A DNA stretch of 64,000 nt from Harmonia axyridis (lineage: Eukaryota > Arthropoda > Insecta > Coleoptera > Coccinellidae), in contig NC_059501.1 of assembly GCF_914767665.1 (NCBI RefSeq), positions 26,202,501 to 26,266,500 of the forward strand, given 5' to 3'. The translations under genes were made by a program, and so were the position numbers. Each line of letters opens with the position of its first letter. Position 1 is the stretch's first letter. The notes beneath the pieces were generated by a model, which saw only the letters and a list, made by a program, of their open reading frames with translations, made no database searches and was not told the DNA's origin. Positions 1 through 10,495 of this stretch are shown in pieces.

Positions 1-868
1 CTACATACATTTCGATGTTCCCTTTATAAGCTGAAGCATAGTTGCACAGGTGACATCTATGTTCTCGTTTATCCAAATGAACAGCCTTTATATGAATTTC
101 AAGTCCTGGCTTATGTTTAGCAGAATACTCACAAAACTTACATTTATATTCTCGTTTATTCAAATGAACTGCATCTATATGCCTTATTCATGTTATGTTT
201 ATAAGCTGAAGCATAATTGCAGAGTGAAATCTATGTTCTCGTTTATCCGAATGAACAGCCTTCATATGAACTCCAGCTATATGCCTTTTGAGGTTCTTTG
301 TATAAGCTGAAGTATAGTTGCACAGGTAGGTGACATATATGTTCTCGTTTATTCGAATGAACTGCAACAATATGCCTTTCGATGTTCCCTTTATAAACTG
401 AAGCATAGTTGCACAGGTTACATCTATGTTCTCGTTTATTCAAATGAACAGCCTTCATATGAATTTCAAGACCTTGCTTATATTCAGCAGAAAACTCACA
501 AAACTCACAATGATGTTTTCGCTTATTCAAATGAACAACATTATAATGCCGATTTAGATTTCTCTTGTCATTTGTTGTATACTCTCATACTAGACATTCT
601 TGTTCTTGTTTATTCGAAGGAACAGCATCCAAATCATTCCTAGTTTGATATTTATCAGAATGTTCATCTTCACTACTCAATAACTTAATTTCAAAAGTAA
701 TTCTCTCATTGAAACTATAATCTCTCTTCATTTCTGTTTCATATCCAATACCAAATAGAATTTTATTCCATTCTCATCAATGTACTGGTCAACAATATCT
801 ATATCTTCAGTCTTTACGTCTTCGGTCTCCATATCTTCAGTATACTGCCCGTCAATTGCGTACTGAAC
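1..868 (-). pseudogene. Zinc-finger paralogue A, main exon (broken, runs off left edge)
   Basis: C2H2 fingers of the CEFCE/CHLCN alternating type read right to left, with KREH linkers as in the intact paralogues. The 5' end of the exon lies at 868, just after the acceptor sequence GATTCTAG, and opens in frame as Asp-Val-Gln-Tyr with a short KTED stretch. It is not functional: the first finger has TGA in place of its second Cys (near 580), and a four-base duplication (CAGGTAGGTGACA) near 325 shifts the frame. Further frame changes lie to the left. A minus-strand pseudogene of the same family as the genes at 10496 and 41019. Confidence 0.85.
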
Positions 869-2354
869 GCTAGAATCAAAGAAGTTATTTGTTAAGAGGA
901 ACAATGACATTTTTAGGATGTTAGGAGAAAACACAATTTCAACATTTTTGGACTTGAAAGGCTGTTTCATATAATCTGTTACCTGCAAATTCTCTTCTTC
1001 ATAAGAGAATAATTTATAATGGCAATCAGAAAATTTTCAATTCCGGAAAAAGTATTCCTATTATTGAAGTTATATTATTCTCTTATATTTATTTTCAGAC
1101 GTTAAAACTATTATTTTCATTTTTATGTTTGGGTAACTTAGCATCTGAAGTGACCCAAATATTTCACAAGGATTATTTGCCATCTTTCCATTCATTAAAA
1201 ATTATATAATTATCGTACCAGTTCAATTTGAACCATTATTGATTTGAAATTAATTTTGTAACACTTCTCATTGTTCAAAGAAATCATTCTTTTTGTTTTT
1301 GATTTGCGAGTAATCTCTGAATTTTTGAATATTTTCAGAGTGGAAAAACATTGTGGAATAAAAAATAATCAATCACCATCCAAAAATAATACAGTGTCTT
1401 CAAAAAATATATACACACAGGCAAATTTAGGGAAACCGAAAATATTTCAAGGAAGTTTGTTGTTCATTTTCCCTTGAATACTTTGTCCGATTTCAGCAAC
1501 AATTTTTTATGTTTGTAGCTTGAAACACAACAGTTCTCGAATTTGAGAAAAATTTAAGCCCTTCATATGGTACTATTTTTCGAGAATAAATGTATAGAAT
1601 CGCAAAACTCTTCAAGTTAGATTAAATTGATACACCGGAAAATATATGTAAGTTCCATGAAAAAATTAATTGTATTGATTCATTACTATAATGTTAGCTT
1701 AGAACATAGAATTTGTAGTTTTGTAGTTAATATAAACCAAAACATGTTCAAAATTCTTGTATCCAATGAATTATTCATCGAACAGCAAACGCTCAACATC
1801 AATTTTGATTATTACCATTCTTTAATACAATTAACACTTTTTTTTCAGTGTACTGAAACCACTCAAAATTGAGATATCGCAATAAATAAAAAGAGAACAT
1901 CTTCAAAACATATGAAACAAGTAAGTTTGAAGTAATCATATCTCGTTTCAATTAATTTGAAGATTAATTTTTCCTCAACGATTTCGTGCCAACACGAAGT
2001 GTTCGTAAACACTTTCGTTTGTCAACAATTCACACCAAAGGGAGTTGTCAATAATTAATTACTTTTCATTTTTTTTTGTTCTCCTCTGTATATAACAACA
2101 ATCAAAGTAGCTGAGGATGACATTCGAGTAGTTATAGTTCTGAGAAATCAAACTACAAATAAAAAAAATGATTTCTGAAATCGGCTGAAGGGTTCAGAAG
2201 AAAATGAACTTCGTTGAGATTTTGCCCGTTCCCCTAATTTTTCCGGTGTGTATGTAAATAGTTCCTAAAAAAGTGAAAATATCAGGTTCATTCAAGTAAG
2301 ATACTGTAGAAATATTTCATCAGTTTGTTGTTCAAACCAGAGATGAATACTCAC
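869..2354 (-). other. Intron-equivalent of paralogue A
   Basis: AT-rich, no gene seen. It resembles the introns of copies B and D (segments near 13080-13200 and 43560-43890), so it moved with the family. Confidence 0.6.
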
Positions 2355-2433
2355 TTATAGTCAAATGATATCCTATCATAGTCTTGTTCCATTTCTTCCA
2401 ATTCTATCTTCACTCTATTATGATTATTCTCAT
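2355..2433 (-). pseudogene. Zinc-finger paralogue A, first exon (frameshifted)
   Basis: Matches the first exons at 19059-19138 and 44594-44673, with the donor GTGAGT just to the left (minus strand). It is one base shorter than the 80-bp intact exons, and after its ATG the frame meets TGA within eight codons. This agrees with paralogue A being dead. Confidence 0.7.
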
Positions 2434-2978
2434 TTTTTTCTGGGTAAACATGATGTTTATTGGAATACTCTAACAACTCTTCAAATGGAATGGTTAAGAA
2501 CGTATACACGCATATAATTTACTGGAGTAAACTGTAATTATGGATCTTTTTGAGATAAAGCGCTTTTTAACACAAGTTAAAGGGTGTTACATTCAAACCA
2601 ATTGCCGCTAGACAACTCAGACAAACTCAGCTAGAGTAGTCGGAAAATTGAGACAAAATGGAGGTGTTCCATTTAAACAAAAATTACGATGACGTCATCA
2701 CTCGAAAGTAATTCACCCTGTATATTAGATTATTATTTTAAAATACGGTAAATTGAAATAAAAAATCGACATTTTTCAGGATTTTTTCTGAAAACGGTCT
2801 GTTTAAAAATGAATTTTTTCCATACTTTACGGACACAGTATATTCGTAGTACCTTCAGTAACTTTAGATCGTTCACTTTGAAACTTATTTTTTTTTCAAA
2901 ATCTCGAAAGTATTTTTTTTAGTGGAATTCGTAAAAAGTAATCTGAAATCTGAATCAGATTACCTCTACGTAATGTAG
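2434..2978. other. Intergenic, no gene seen
   Basis: Repetitive AT-rich sequence. AAAGGGTGTTACATTC near 2578 and an inverted, only roughly similar end near 2705-2723 (TTCACCCTGTAT) hint at a small decayed MITE; this is weak. Confidence 0.4.
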
Positions 2979-3044
2979 TCAATTTGTGCTCAAATGTGCC
3001 CCTCAAGGGAAAGTTATGGGGTAGTTGTGATTTCGTTGATCGTA
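2979..3044 (+). pseudogene. Host-like last exon, left part (interrupted by LTR element)
   Basis: After a possible acceptor (AATGTAG at 2972-2978) an open frame runs to 3044 and carries a hydrophobic run (YGVVVISLIV). If the LTR element and one CGTA copy are removed, it continues in frame at 6207. I could not identify the protein; a C-terminal membrane segment followed by a basic tail is what can be seen. It may be a real last exon or a gene fragment. Confidence 0.45.
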
Positions 3045-3224
3045 TTGTAACGTTTTTCGGTTAATTAAATCGATACTTCTGGCTAATACTAATTTATTTC
3101 AGGTACACAACTATAAATAACTATTTACAGATGATTTATTTCAACTATTACACTAATTTATTTTCACTACTATAATAATTTATTTCTACAACTTATATCT
3201 AATTGAGTGTACGGCACTGACCGC
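3045..3224 (-). repeat. 3' LTR of the spectrin-bearing element
   Basis: 180 bp, same length as the right LTR with no indels. The four differences lie in the A/G, T/C, C/A and A/T columns. The ends do not show a clean TG..CA, so the exact termini are set by the CGTA flanks. Confidence 0.75.
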
Positions 3225-3264
3225 CGTTTTCCGTCGCACTGCCCTGCTCTGCGGCTTCGATTGG

Positions 3265-5850
3265 TTATATACCGCTCGCATCTCTCTCTAGAAGCGTCTT
3301 GATCTTTCTATCCAGCTTTCGGTGCTTCCGGTACCTTCTAGAAAGAGGCAGTGGCGTAGGGCTTGCGAATTCGTTACACTGCCCCCTTCCTAGGATGTTC
3401 AGTCCCTGAACATATCCGGCACGGTGGCTAAAACTACAGGATTCTCCGTTTCTGCAATTTCCTTGTTCACAGAAATAGCACCTAACAGTCTTCTCTTGAA
3501 CTTTGAACCTCTCCTCAAAGTCGCAATACCTCCCGATCAGATCTTCCAGTTTCTCTTCCTTGAGAGCGTCGTCCCTCGTTATCAGCCAATTCACGAATAC
3601 GGACACCTCCTTCTTGAATAACTGAACGTCCAGGTTCTGATCGCAGATATCCTTTTGCTTCTTCCAAGTCCCTAATCCAATCTTCAGGATCTTGAACTTC
3701 TCGGCAATATCTTGGTTAATATAACCTCGGGATGGTCCCAATTGCTGCAAGTTATATTTCTTTCTCTCTGCGCACACAACAAGATATTTGTAAGCTTCCA
3801 GCGTATCTTCTCTCTTGCTGTCAATGTGCTCATTGGTTTCTGGGAATTCCTCGACAAATTTCTTGGCCTCTTGTTCTCTAAAGTTCGCCTTGTCCTCGAT
3901 CACTTCCAACTCGCCCTCAAAAGTCTGAGGTTTTCTGAGCAAATCTTGGTTACTTTCCGAGTCTTGACTATTGGTTTCGTAGCACAAGTCAACTTCTTTC
4001 TCGCTTATCCAAGAGATTATTTCTTCAGCTCTTCTATCGAACATATGCACATGTTTTGCTCCGACCAATAGTTCATTCAGACCGTTTACCAGCTCCAAAA
4101 GATCCTGCCATTGAGTCTGGACCTCAATCATCTTCTCCTGGATCTTGGCGCTATATCTGCATTTAGCTTCTATCAGAGCATTTCCACTGATTAAACATGA
4201 TTGGAGCCTTGCCTCGCTATTCATTAAACTAGCGTAAAAAGTGTCGAAGGCATGAATTAGAAGTTCCACATGCTCGACATCAACTCCATGCTTTTCAATT
4301 TTGGAATTGGTCATCTGGTCCTTGATCCATTCTTGGAGCTTGGTGCACTCTTGGAGGAACCCGAAATACTGGAAGGCTTCAGAGAGGGAAACTTCCCTCT
4401 GAGCCACTAGCTGACCTAACTTCTTGAACTTGTGCACTATTTCTTCCTCTCTTTTCTTGATGTTATCTGCATCGTAGTGCTCTCTTCCCACAAGATGGCA
4501 ACATCTCTGGGATAATTTATCGATCGTTTCCTGGTAAGCTTCAACTTCAGCAGTTATTATATCCAGCTCTCCCTGCAACGTCTGAATGGAAATCTCATCT
4601 CTACCAACCTCACTTGTTGCCAGAGCCAACAACTTGTCATCAATCCAGGCCTCAGCTTCTGAACTCTGCTCGTAAAACTTTTCCAATTCAAGGGCATCTT
4701 GTAACCTCAACATCTTCAGACTGGCCATATCCCTTACCATCACAAATCGATTCTCCAATTCCTTCACCTTCTCACTGATATCATTGGAGATCTCATGACC
4801 GGATCTCATCATGTTGACCGCCCTATCCATCAAACTTTTCACGATGTGTTCCCTCGAGTTCAGCTCGACCTCCAGCGTCCGATACTTTTTCTGTAAGCTC
4901 TGGACCGCGGTAAGACTGATACTCATGTCCAAAGACGCTGCCAGCGATTTCCTATCGCTCAACCACTGTACCTCCTCATCTATCTCGTTGATGCTCTCGT
5001 AGTTCTCTAGGTGATGTTGGTAGTCATTTTCCAAAGCGGGATGGCACCTTAGGATGTTGTTGTCTGAAGCCAAGTCGTTTCCGAAATCGTTACTAACTTC
5101 AATCTCGACTTCACCTAGCCAAACCTCAAACTCTTCGACGGGCCTCCTGAAGAGCAGTGCTTGATATGCCTCGTTCAGCTTTTCCCGTTTGATCTGCTTG
5201 AGTTCCAACAGTCTTTTCCAATCCTCTTTGATTTCTTCTAGCCTTATGGCTATTTCATCTTTGGCATAGTGATTCGAATGTAGTAACTCTTGTCCCTCGT
5301 TTATTACGCTCTGCACTCTTTCATCGCTGTCCATAACCTCTGCTTCAAATGTAGAATGCTTCTGGATTTCACTTTCCAGGTTATGAGGTTCCCTATTGCT
5401 CTCATCTGCCGTTATTTGAAGCTTTTGTTTCAACCAGATCTCCACGCTGCAAACATTCTTCTGGAATTTCTGAAGGGCCCTGTATTCTTTCAGTTTCAGT
5501 CTTCTGGCTTCCGTCATTTGCAAACTTTCTTTTTTTCTATCTGGTATAGCTTCCATCATTTTTGACACTTCCTGATTATTCTGGTTCCTTTCATGGTCCT
5601 CCAGTTTCTTCGATTCAACCTCATTCCTAGTATTCTCTAACCTTTTCGTGTTATCCTTATCCATCATTCTTCTACAATTATCCTTTATTTCATTTTTAAT
5701 TGATTTGATGCTTTCCTTTATTGCTGTTCTGGTGGATTTAATTTCTGTATGGTTATCCTGTATTTGCTTGGTTAGTTGCTCAAAAGCTTGCTTGAAGAAA
5801 TCCAAGGTTGTCTGATCCATTTTACTTGACTGCGATCTCGTAACTGGCAT
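3265..5850 (-). CDS. Spectrin-repeat protein with C-terminal CCCH zinc finger, encoded inside an LTR element
   Basis: 861 residues, ATG start, no internal stop. Residues 1-10 (MPVTRSQSSK) and the lysine-rich coiled coil to about 115 look like the start of some retroelement gag proteins. From about 124 to 770 there are roughly six to seven spectrin-type triple-helix units of about 105 residues, each marked by the helix-A Trp: VEIWL (139), FEVWL (244), VQWL (297), AEAWI (402), LQEWI (508), ISWI (614) and VNWL (755). NHYAKDEI and REHYDADNIKK are typical helix B/C turns, closest to alpha-spectrin in flavour. A CCCH finger (C791, C799, C805, H809) precedes a basic tail. Spectrin repeats bind actin-linked and membrane partners; the finger suggests RNA binding, perhaps standing in for a nucleocapsid. 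Family assignment is firm at repeat level. Capture from a host gene, and any function, are inference. Confidence 0.85.
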   Translation of the reverse strand: MPVTRSQSSKMDQTTLDFFKQAFEQLTKQIQDNHTEIKSTRTAIKESIKSIKNEIKDNCRRMMDKDNTKRLENTRNEVESKKLEDHERNQNNQEVSKMMEAIPDRKKESLQMTEARRLKLKEYRALQKFQKNVCSVEIWLKQKLQITADESNREPHNLESEIQKHSTFEAEVMDSDERVQSVINEGQELLHSNHYAKDEIAIRLEEIKEDWKRLLELKQIKREKLNEAYQALLFRRPVEEFEVWLGEVEIEVSNDFGNDLASDNNILRCHPALENDYQHHLENYESINEIDEEVQWLSDRKSLAASLDMSISLTAVQSLQKKYRTLEVELNSREHIVKSLMDRAVNMMRSGHEISNDISEKVKELENRFVMVRDMASLKMLRLQDALELEKFYEQSSEAEAWIDDKLLALATSEVGRDEISIQTLQGELDIITAEVEAYQETIDKLSQRCCHLVGREHYDADNIKKREEEIVHKFKKLGQLVAQREVSLSEAFQYFGFLQECTKLQEWIKDQMTNSKIEKHGVDVEHVELLIHAFDTFYASLMNSEARLQSCLISGNALIEAKCRYSAKIQEKMIEVQTQWQDLLELVNGLNELLVGAKHVHMFDRRAEEIISWISEKEVDLCYETNSQDSESNQDLLRKPQTFEGELEVIEDKANFREQEAKKFVEEFPETNEHIDSKREDTLEAYKYLVVCAERKKYNLQQLGPSRGYINQDIAEKFKILKIGLGTWKKQKDICDQNLDVQLFKKEVSVFVNWLITRDDALKEEKLEDLIGRYCDFEERFKVQEKTVRCYFCEQGNCRNGESCSFSHRAGYVQGLNILGRGQCNEFASPTPLPLSRRYRKHRKLDRKIKTLLERDASGI

Positions 5851-5860
5851 TCAAAAATAT

Positions 5861-5970
5861 GGCCACAAAAAGTGTTCGCACTACTGTCCACAAAAATGCC
5901 CACGAGAATGTCCACTAAAAAGAAATGTCCACGATAATGTCCACAAAAATATCCACAGAAATGTTCACGA
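5861..5970. repeat. Degenerate TGTCCACAAAAA tandem repeats in element leader
   Basis: About seven imperfect copies of a 12-17 bp motif (TGTCCACAAAAA, TGCCCACGAGAA, TGTCCACTAAAA and variants) lie between the ORF start and the primer site, that is, in the 5' leader of the element's transcript. They could be a packaging or dimerisation region; that is a guess. Confidence 0.6.
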
Positions 5971-5998
5971 TTTAATTAACTCTCGGTTCGAAAACACA

Positions 5999-6021
5999 CG
6001 CGAACCCCACTTCTGACACCA
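5999..6021 (-). other. Primer-binding site, tRNA-Leu type
   Basis: The minus strand reads TGGTGTCAGAAGTGGGGTTC then GCG. Its complement is the CCA-tailed acceptor and T-arm end expected of a eukaryotic tRNA-Leu. One base separates it from the LTR, as expected for an LTR retrotransposon. Confidence 0.8.
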
Positions 6022-6022
6022 A

Positions 6023-6360
<338 letters not shown>

Positions 6361-6497
6361 ATTATTCGCTCCTTAAGTTCTTGTAATCAATGTATTCAAC
6401 ATAGGATTCTATTGAAGCCTGTGTAGGTTCCAACTCAATCGGTATTTTCAAGATTTGAGTATAATGATCAGTGTCACTGATCGTATCATATCATTAT

Positions 6498-6664
6498 ATT
6501 GATCATATTTTTTTGAAATGTAAAACACCTGAGTTCAAGGAAAAGTGTAGGCCAATAATTGTACACTCACATATCACTGATTCAGTGATATGTGAGTGTA
6601 CAATTATTGGCCTACACTTTTCCTTGAACTCAGGTGTTTTACATTTCAAAAAAATATGATCAAT
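6498..6664. repeat. Perfect 83-bp palindrome with one-base spacer
   Basis: The arm at 6498-6580 is the exact reverse complement of 6582-6664, with a single T between. The right arm is part of the LINE endonuclease frame; the left arm is an inverted copy of it. It would extrude or snap back into a long hairpin. Confidence 0.95.
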
Positions 6665-7309
6665 ACACGAAGCAGACTTACCTTGTACTCTAATATCTTT
6701 GTTTATCATCGATTCAAAACATTCACTCAATATGTTTAGATACTCCGATACAATTTCGTCATCCTCAAGTCCGATATTTATGTTCATATCACCGACAATA
6801 ATATGGTAATCTGATGTTTTTTGTCTTGATTGTTCCAGGTAAAGTTTGAGTTGATCCAGAAATAGTATTACGTTCGTGAAAGGAGGTCTATAAAGAGCTA
6901 TGATTATTAGTTTCTTTCTGTTACGAGTATTGATTTGAGTTTCTATTGCTTTGCATTTATCAATGTGGATAATGTTATATTTTTTTTTTATATTCATTTA
7001 TTCACAATAATATACAAGTGAATAATTCGTTACGTAATTAGAATTTTCCTTTATATATACAACAACACCATCGTTTTTATTGTCATCTCCTCCATGGTAA
7101 ATAGTCACGTAACCATTTTTACTGAAGAAATTAATATATTGAATCAACCAAGTTTCTGTCAAAATGATATAATCGAATACTGTATCGGTTTCACCTAAAT
7201 ATAAATCGAATTCATCAATATTCTTTGCTATGCTTCTAATATTCTCGTGTACCAAAGAAAAAGTGTTGTTATCGCAAGAATCAACAGGGTAATCCAATAT
7301 ACTGCACAT
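6503..7309 (-). pseudogene. LINE ORF2 endonuclease fragment (apurinic-type), no RT
   Basis: Two in-frame pieces separated by one stop (6998-7000). Motifs of the LINE endonuclease are seen in order: ENIRS, LTETW, YRPP, GDMNI and SCIDHIF. The frame ends in the palindrome, so the reverse transcriptase half is missing. Order and strand agree with ORF1 pieces at 7551-8629, so this is one decayed non-LTR element read right to left. It differs from the LINE at 34723, whose endonuclease wording is distinct. Confidence 0.8.
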
Positions 7310-7550
7310 TTGCTCGACCTCGATCGTATTGACTGTCTAGTATTCGCAATCTCTAATGTACTGATCCATAGTGATTATATAATATATTAAATTACAAATG
7401 AAGTATAAGATAGTAACCCAGTATAAAACAGCATTATATATAGATAGAACAAAAATTACTAATGGCTTACAATTATGATGATGATAATATATTTTTTTTT
7501 TCTTTTTTATAGTAATTCAACAACAATAATAACTGAAATGTTTATTTTAT
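7310..7550. other. ORF1-ORF2 spacer of the decayed LINE
   Basis: AT-rich, poly-T runs, no gene seen. Confidence 0.5.
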
Positions 7551-8050
7551 CTATTTCTTTATTAAGTACCTACTTTGATTTTTTCCAATATGCAATGAAG
7601 ACGAATCAGAACAAAGTTTCATAATTTTATCCAATTTTATTTGGTTTTTCTTGAGTTCGATTGATACGTTTTCTTTCGAAGCCACCAATGAGGTTCGTAG
7701 TTGTTCCCCCGGAGTTTCGGGCTGTAGGAGCAGTTTCTGTGTCGGTGTGGCAGAGGTACTATTTGTCTTCGGTAAGGCTTCGTCTTCTTCAATTCCTAGT
7801 AACTCTTCAATAATAAACTCATTTCCATTTACAACCAACTTTTTAATGAAGCTATTCTTTTCTCCTTTCTCTCTTTTTGTCAACAGTCATCTTCTCAAAA
7901 TTATGTATTCTTCTTGTTCTTTTATTGTAAGGATCATGTACGATGGAAATACCAGAACCTTTCAACTTCTTAGCATTTTGTAGGACATTCTTTTTCGTTA
8001 AGTAGGAAATTAAATTCAATTTTAACAGGACATTCTTTATTTTTTCCTAA
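7551..8050 (-). pseudogene. LINE ORF1, C-terminal half (frameshifted)
   Basis: Reads LKLNLISYLTKK, KKLKGSGISIVHDPYNKR and on to a lysine-rich tail. This is the usual downstream part of a LINE ORF1 after the RRM-like region. At least one frame change separates the parts near 7890. The upstream half lies past the fold-back insert at 8056-8320. Confidence 0.65.
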
Positions 8051-8055
8051 ACGGT

Positions 8056-8320
8056 ATATCGTCGGCTAAGAGTGTAAATCTGCCATGTCCATAATGAACA
8101 ATTTTACAGGAGACCAAAAAAACCGTACAGTACATTGTTATAATAATAATAATGAAAGTGTTTATTAATGAAAATACATCCAATAAACTCTATTGAATGT
8201 ATTTTCATGAATAAACTCTCTTATTATTATTATTATAACACTGTACTGTACGGTTTTTTCGGTCTCCTGTGAAATTGTTCATTATGGACATAGCAGATTT
8301 ACACTCTTAGCCGACGATAT
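8056..8320. repeat. 265-bp fold-back inserted in LINE ORF1
   Basis: Left and right halves are imperfect inverted copies meeting near 8190 (outer ends ATATCGTCGGCTAAGAGTGT and its complement, an inner (AAT)n run, and a hairpin core). ORF1 stops on entering it and resumes after it, so it looks like an inserted or duplicated fold-back. No target duplication could be fixed. Confidence 0.8.
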
Positions 8321-8629
8321 GTTATTGATATTTTTGTAAGTAATATCAATCTCAAGACGGTTATTTAGTTCTTGAAGAACATGTTCTACTGAAACTTCCT
8401 CGTCTAAGTCTATTCCAAAAATGACAATATTGTTTTCTTTACTACCTTTCTCAAGAAATTCAACCTTATTTCTCAAGGAGAAATTTTCTTTTTCCAAATC
8501 GTGAACTTTAGTTTTGAGATTTTCGTGCGTCAACAATAGCCTAGTTTCACTTGCCTTGATTGCATTTTTCAATTCTTCTTTATTTTTTTGGATTTCATCC
8601 ATTATTTTTTCAACGGCAGCGTCATTCAT
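8282..8629 (-). pseudogene. LINE ORF1, N-terminal half
   Basis: ATG start at 8629. A coiled coil of about 65 residues leads into NIVIFGIDLDEE, the first strand of the RRM-like domain of many LINE ORF1 proteins. The last dozen codons are fold-back sequence, so the protein is truncated. Confidence 0.7.
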
Positions 8630-8881
8630 AATTTTAGTTGTTTCAATTATCTATAGTGTATGAACGCCTTTAATTAACGAGATAGCTGTGTTCTTCTTTG
8701 CAGGATTTGTCGCAGCTGTTCCCTTTTTTTGCCGAGTACGTCGTTCTCTGATAATACGTATGAATATTTCAAATAATTATATTTCAATGCTTTTCCATGG
8801 ATTGAATCAAATGATTCTTCAGCCTTATAATGTTTTCTGTAGTACTCACGTGAGTATAAAATTTGGTTATTTTTTAAGCAG

Positions 8882-9372
8882 AGATTCCACTATTTTAGTT
8901 CACTTTTACACAGCAATATTGAAGAACATCTGTAAGCGAAGACTTATCTTATTAAATCATAATTATGAAGTGAATACTGTTGTAAGTAATTTTGTTCATG
9001 ATCAAAACAATTTACTTTTCATAATATTTGAGTTAACTAAGACCACTAATATACTTTCTTTCAGAACAATGAAACTTTTCAAAAATATGTGTCATCAGAG
9101 TTGCTGACACCTGTAAGTCAGCTTCTGAGTGTCTCGGAGCTTGCATAGACTGAATGAATTTTAGAGAAAGAGACTCCCCCGCCCCCTGGAAATCAAGATA
9201 TAAAAAAAGAAAATTTGATGGTAACAAAACCTATTTCAAAGTATCAATTGTTTATTACTATCATTCATTTTTTGTCAAGGGAACCACCATTATCAAGAAG
9301 GAGACCACATTTCCAAAATGGTTGTTACGGCGAGTCGACTACATTTCCTTGCGTCACATTTTGGAGCTTCGT
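8882..9372 (+). pseudogene. Orphan three-exon fragment, copy 1 (unknown protein)
   Basis: Exon 8882-8981 (after acceptor TTTTTTAAGCAG) ends NYEVNTV at donor GTAAGT. An 83-bp intron ends TTTCTTTCAG. Exon 9065-9197 reads YVSSELLTPVS. A third exon from about 9280 ends at TGA. All three join in one frame. This copy has two in-frame stops in the middle exon and has lost the second donor, so it is dead. Two further copies lie at 29153 and 50479. No family recognised. Confidence 0.55.
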
Positions 9373-10134
9373 GACCCCAGGAATCATTATGCTTACCAAT
9401 TAAATCTTTGTCTTTATTACTTCATAGCATTACTGCTGCGCTCAACTGATATTTTGGTATAGTACTTTGAATGTGAAATGAAAAAAAGAAGGAGACTACA
9501 ATTTCCAAGGCTCTCACTCGAACAGAGTTTGTTGAGAAATATTACACTCCTTGATAAGAGATTGAATCTCTTAAAAACAGGAAGAAAATTAATGAAGGAA
9601 TTCTTACTACATTAAAGGATAGAGAAGCGAAAGTTATGATTAATACACAGATAATTGAAATAAAAGTGGAGTAGTGAGAACCGTTTTGCAATCACAGAGT
9701 CAAATCCAAGGTGTCCCACCCTGGATTTGTCTTTGTGACTTTGGGTGAGGCACAGATGGCACCTGATCAACTTAATTAAAATCAAAATCAATATTTGAAA
9801 TAGATTGTTTATTTAGGAACATTACTGCTTATGAATTACTTATGAGGAAATTGTTGCTCACAAATTAAATAAAATAAAAATCAATATATTTAAAATAGGT
9901 TTATTCAATGATATTACTTCTTATGGATTACTGCTTAAGATTAATTTTGAAGAAATTGTTGTTCATAAATTAATTAAAATGAAAATCAATATTTGAAATA
10001 GCTTTATTTAGGAATATTACTGCTTATGAATTAATTATGAAGAAATTGTTGTTCAGAAATTAATTTTAAAAAAATCAATATTTAAAATAGGTTTCTTTGA
10101 GAATTTTACTAATTAATTCGATAAAATAAATATT
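9373..10134. repeat. Tandem 105-115 bp repeats and spacer downstream of paralogue B
   Basis: From about 9770 to 10120, three to four decayed copies of a unit built on AAATCAATATTTAAAATAGG and TACTGCTTATGAATTAATTA. The same unit lies between the last-exon cassettes of copies D and E. No gene. Confidence 0.6.
9692..9739. repeat. 18-bp-arm hairpin shared by three loci
   Basis: Arms near 9692-9708 and 9722-9739 pair around TGTCCCACC. Equivalent hairpins lie near 40379-40426 and 56479-56526. Confidence 0.6.
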
Positions 10135-10283
10135 GATTAATTCTGTTCTGCAAGCGTTGATATTCACAATCTGATTGTTGAGAGGTACCTCAGTTACATT
10201 TGTCCTCACGATTAAATTATTCAATTCTGAATCGTCATAACATCATCAGGCACTAGAGGTAGTTACTCATTTTCCCATGACAA
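10135..10283 (-). pseudogene. Acidic last-exon cassette of paralogue B (decayed)
   Basis: Matches the DDIDDSELNNLIVT cassette of copies D, E and F, but TAA follows the first Glu and the frame is shifted. Confidence 0.55.
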
Positions 10284-10495
10284 TTTTGTTACCAAACACA
10301 GTGAACTTGTATAGGTGATATTTTAGTTTTTTTCATTCAAATGAATAGTATTTATATGCTTTTTTTAGGTTTCTTTTATAACTGAATCATACTCGTAGGC
10401 GAGTATGAGTATGATTATGAATGATTATGAATGAACATGAGTAGTTAAAAATATTAACACATTCGCGTTTATTGAAGCGAATAACATTCATATCT

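Noticed and set aside
3045..3224. LTR ends trimmed to TG..CA
   Set aside because: The repeats clearly extend past any TG..CA pair (the shared CTGACCGC), and the CGTA flanks fit the longer ends better.
3424..5565. Several plus-strand frames opposite the spectrin ORF
   Set aside because: Shadows of the long minus-strand ORF; no domain of their own.
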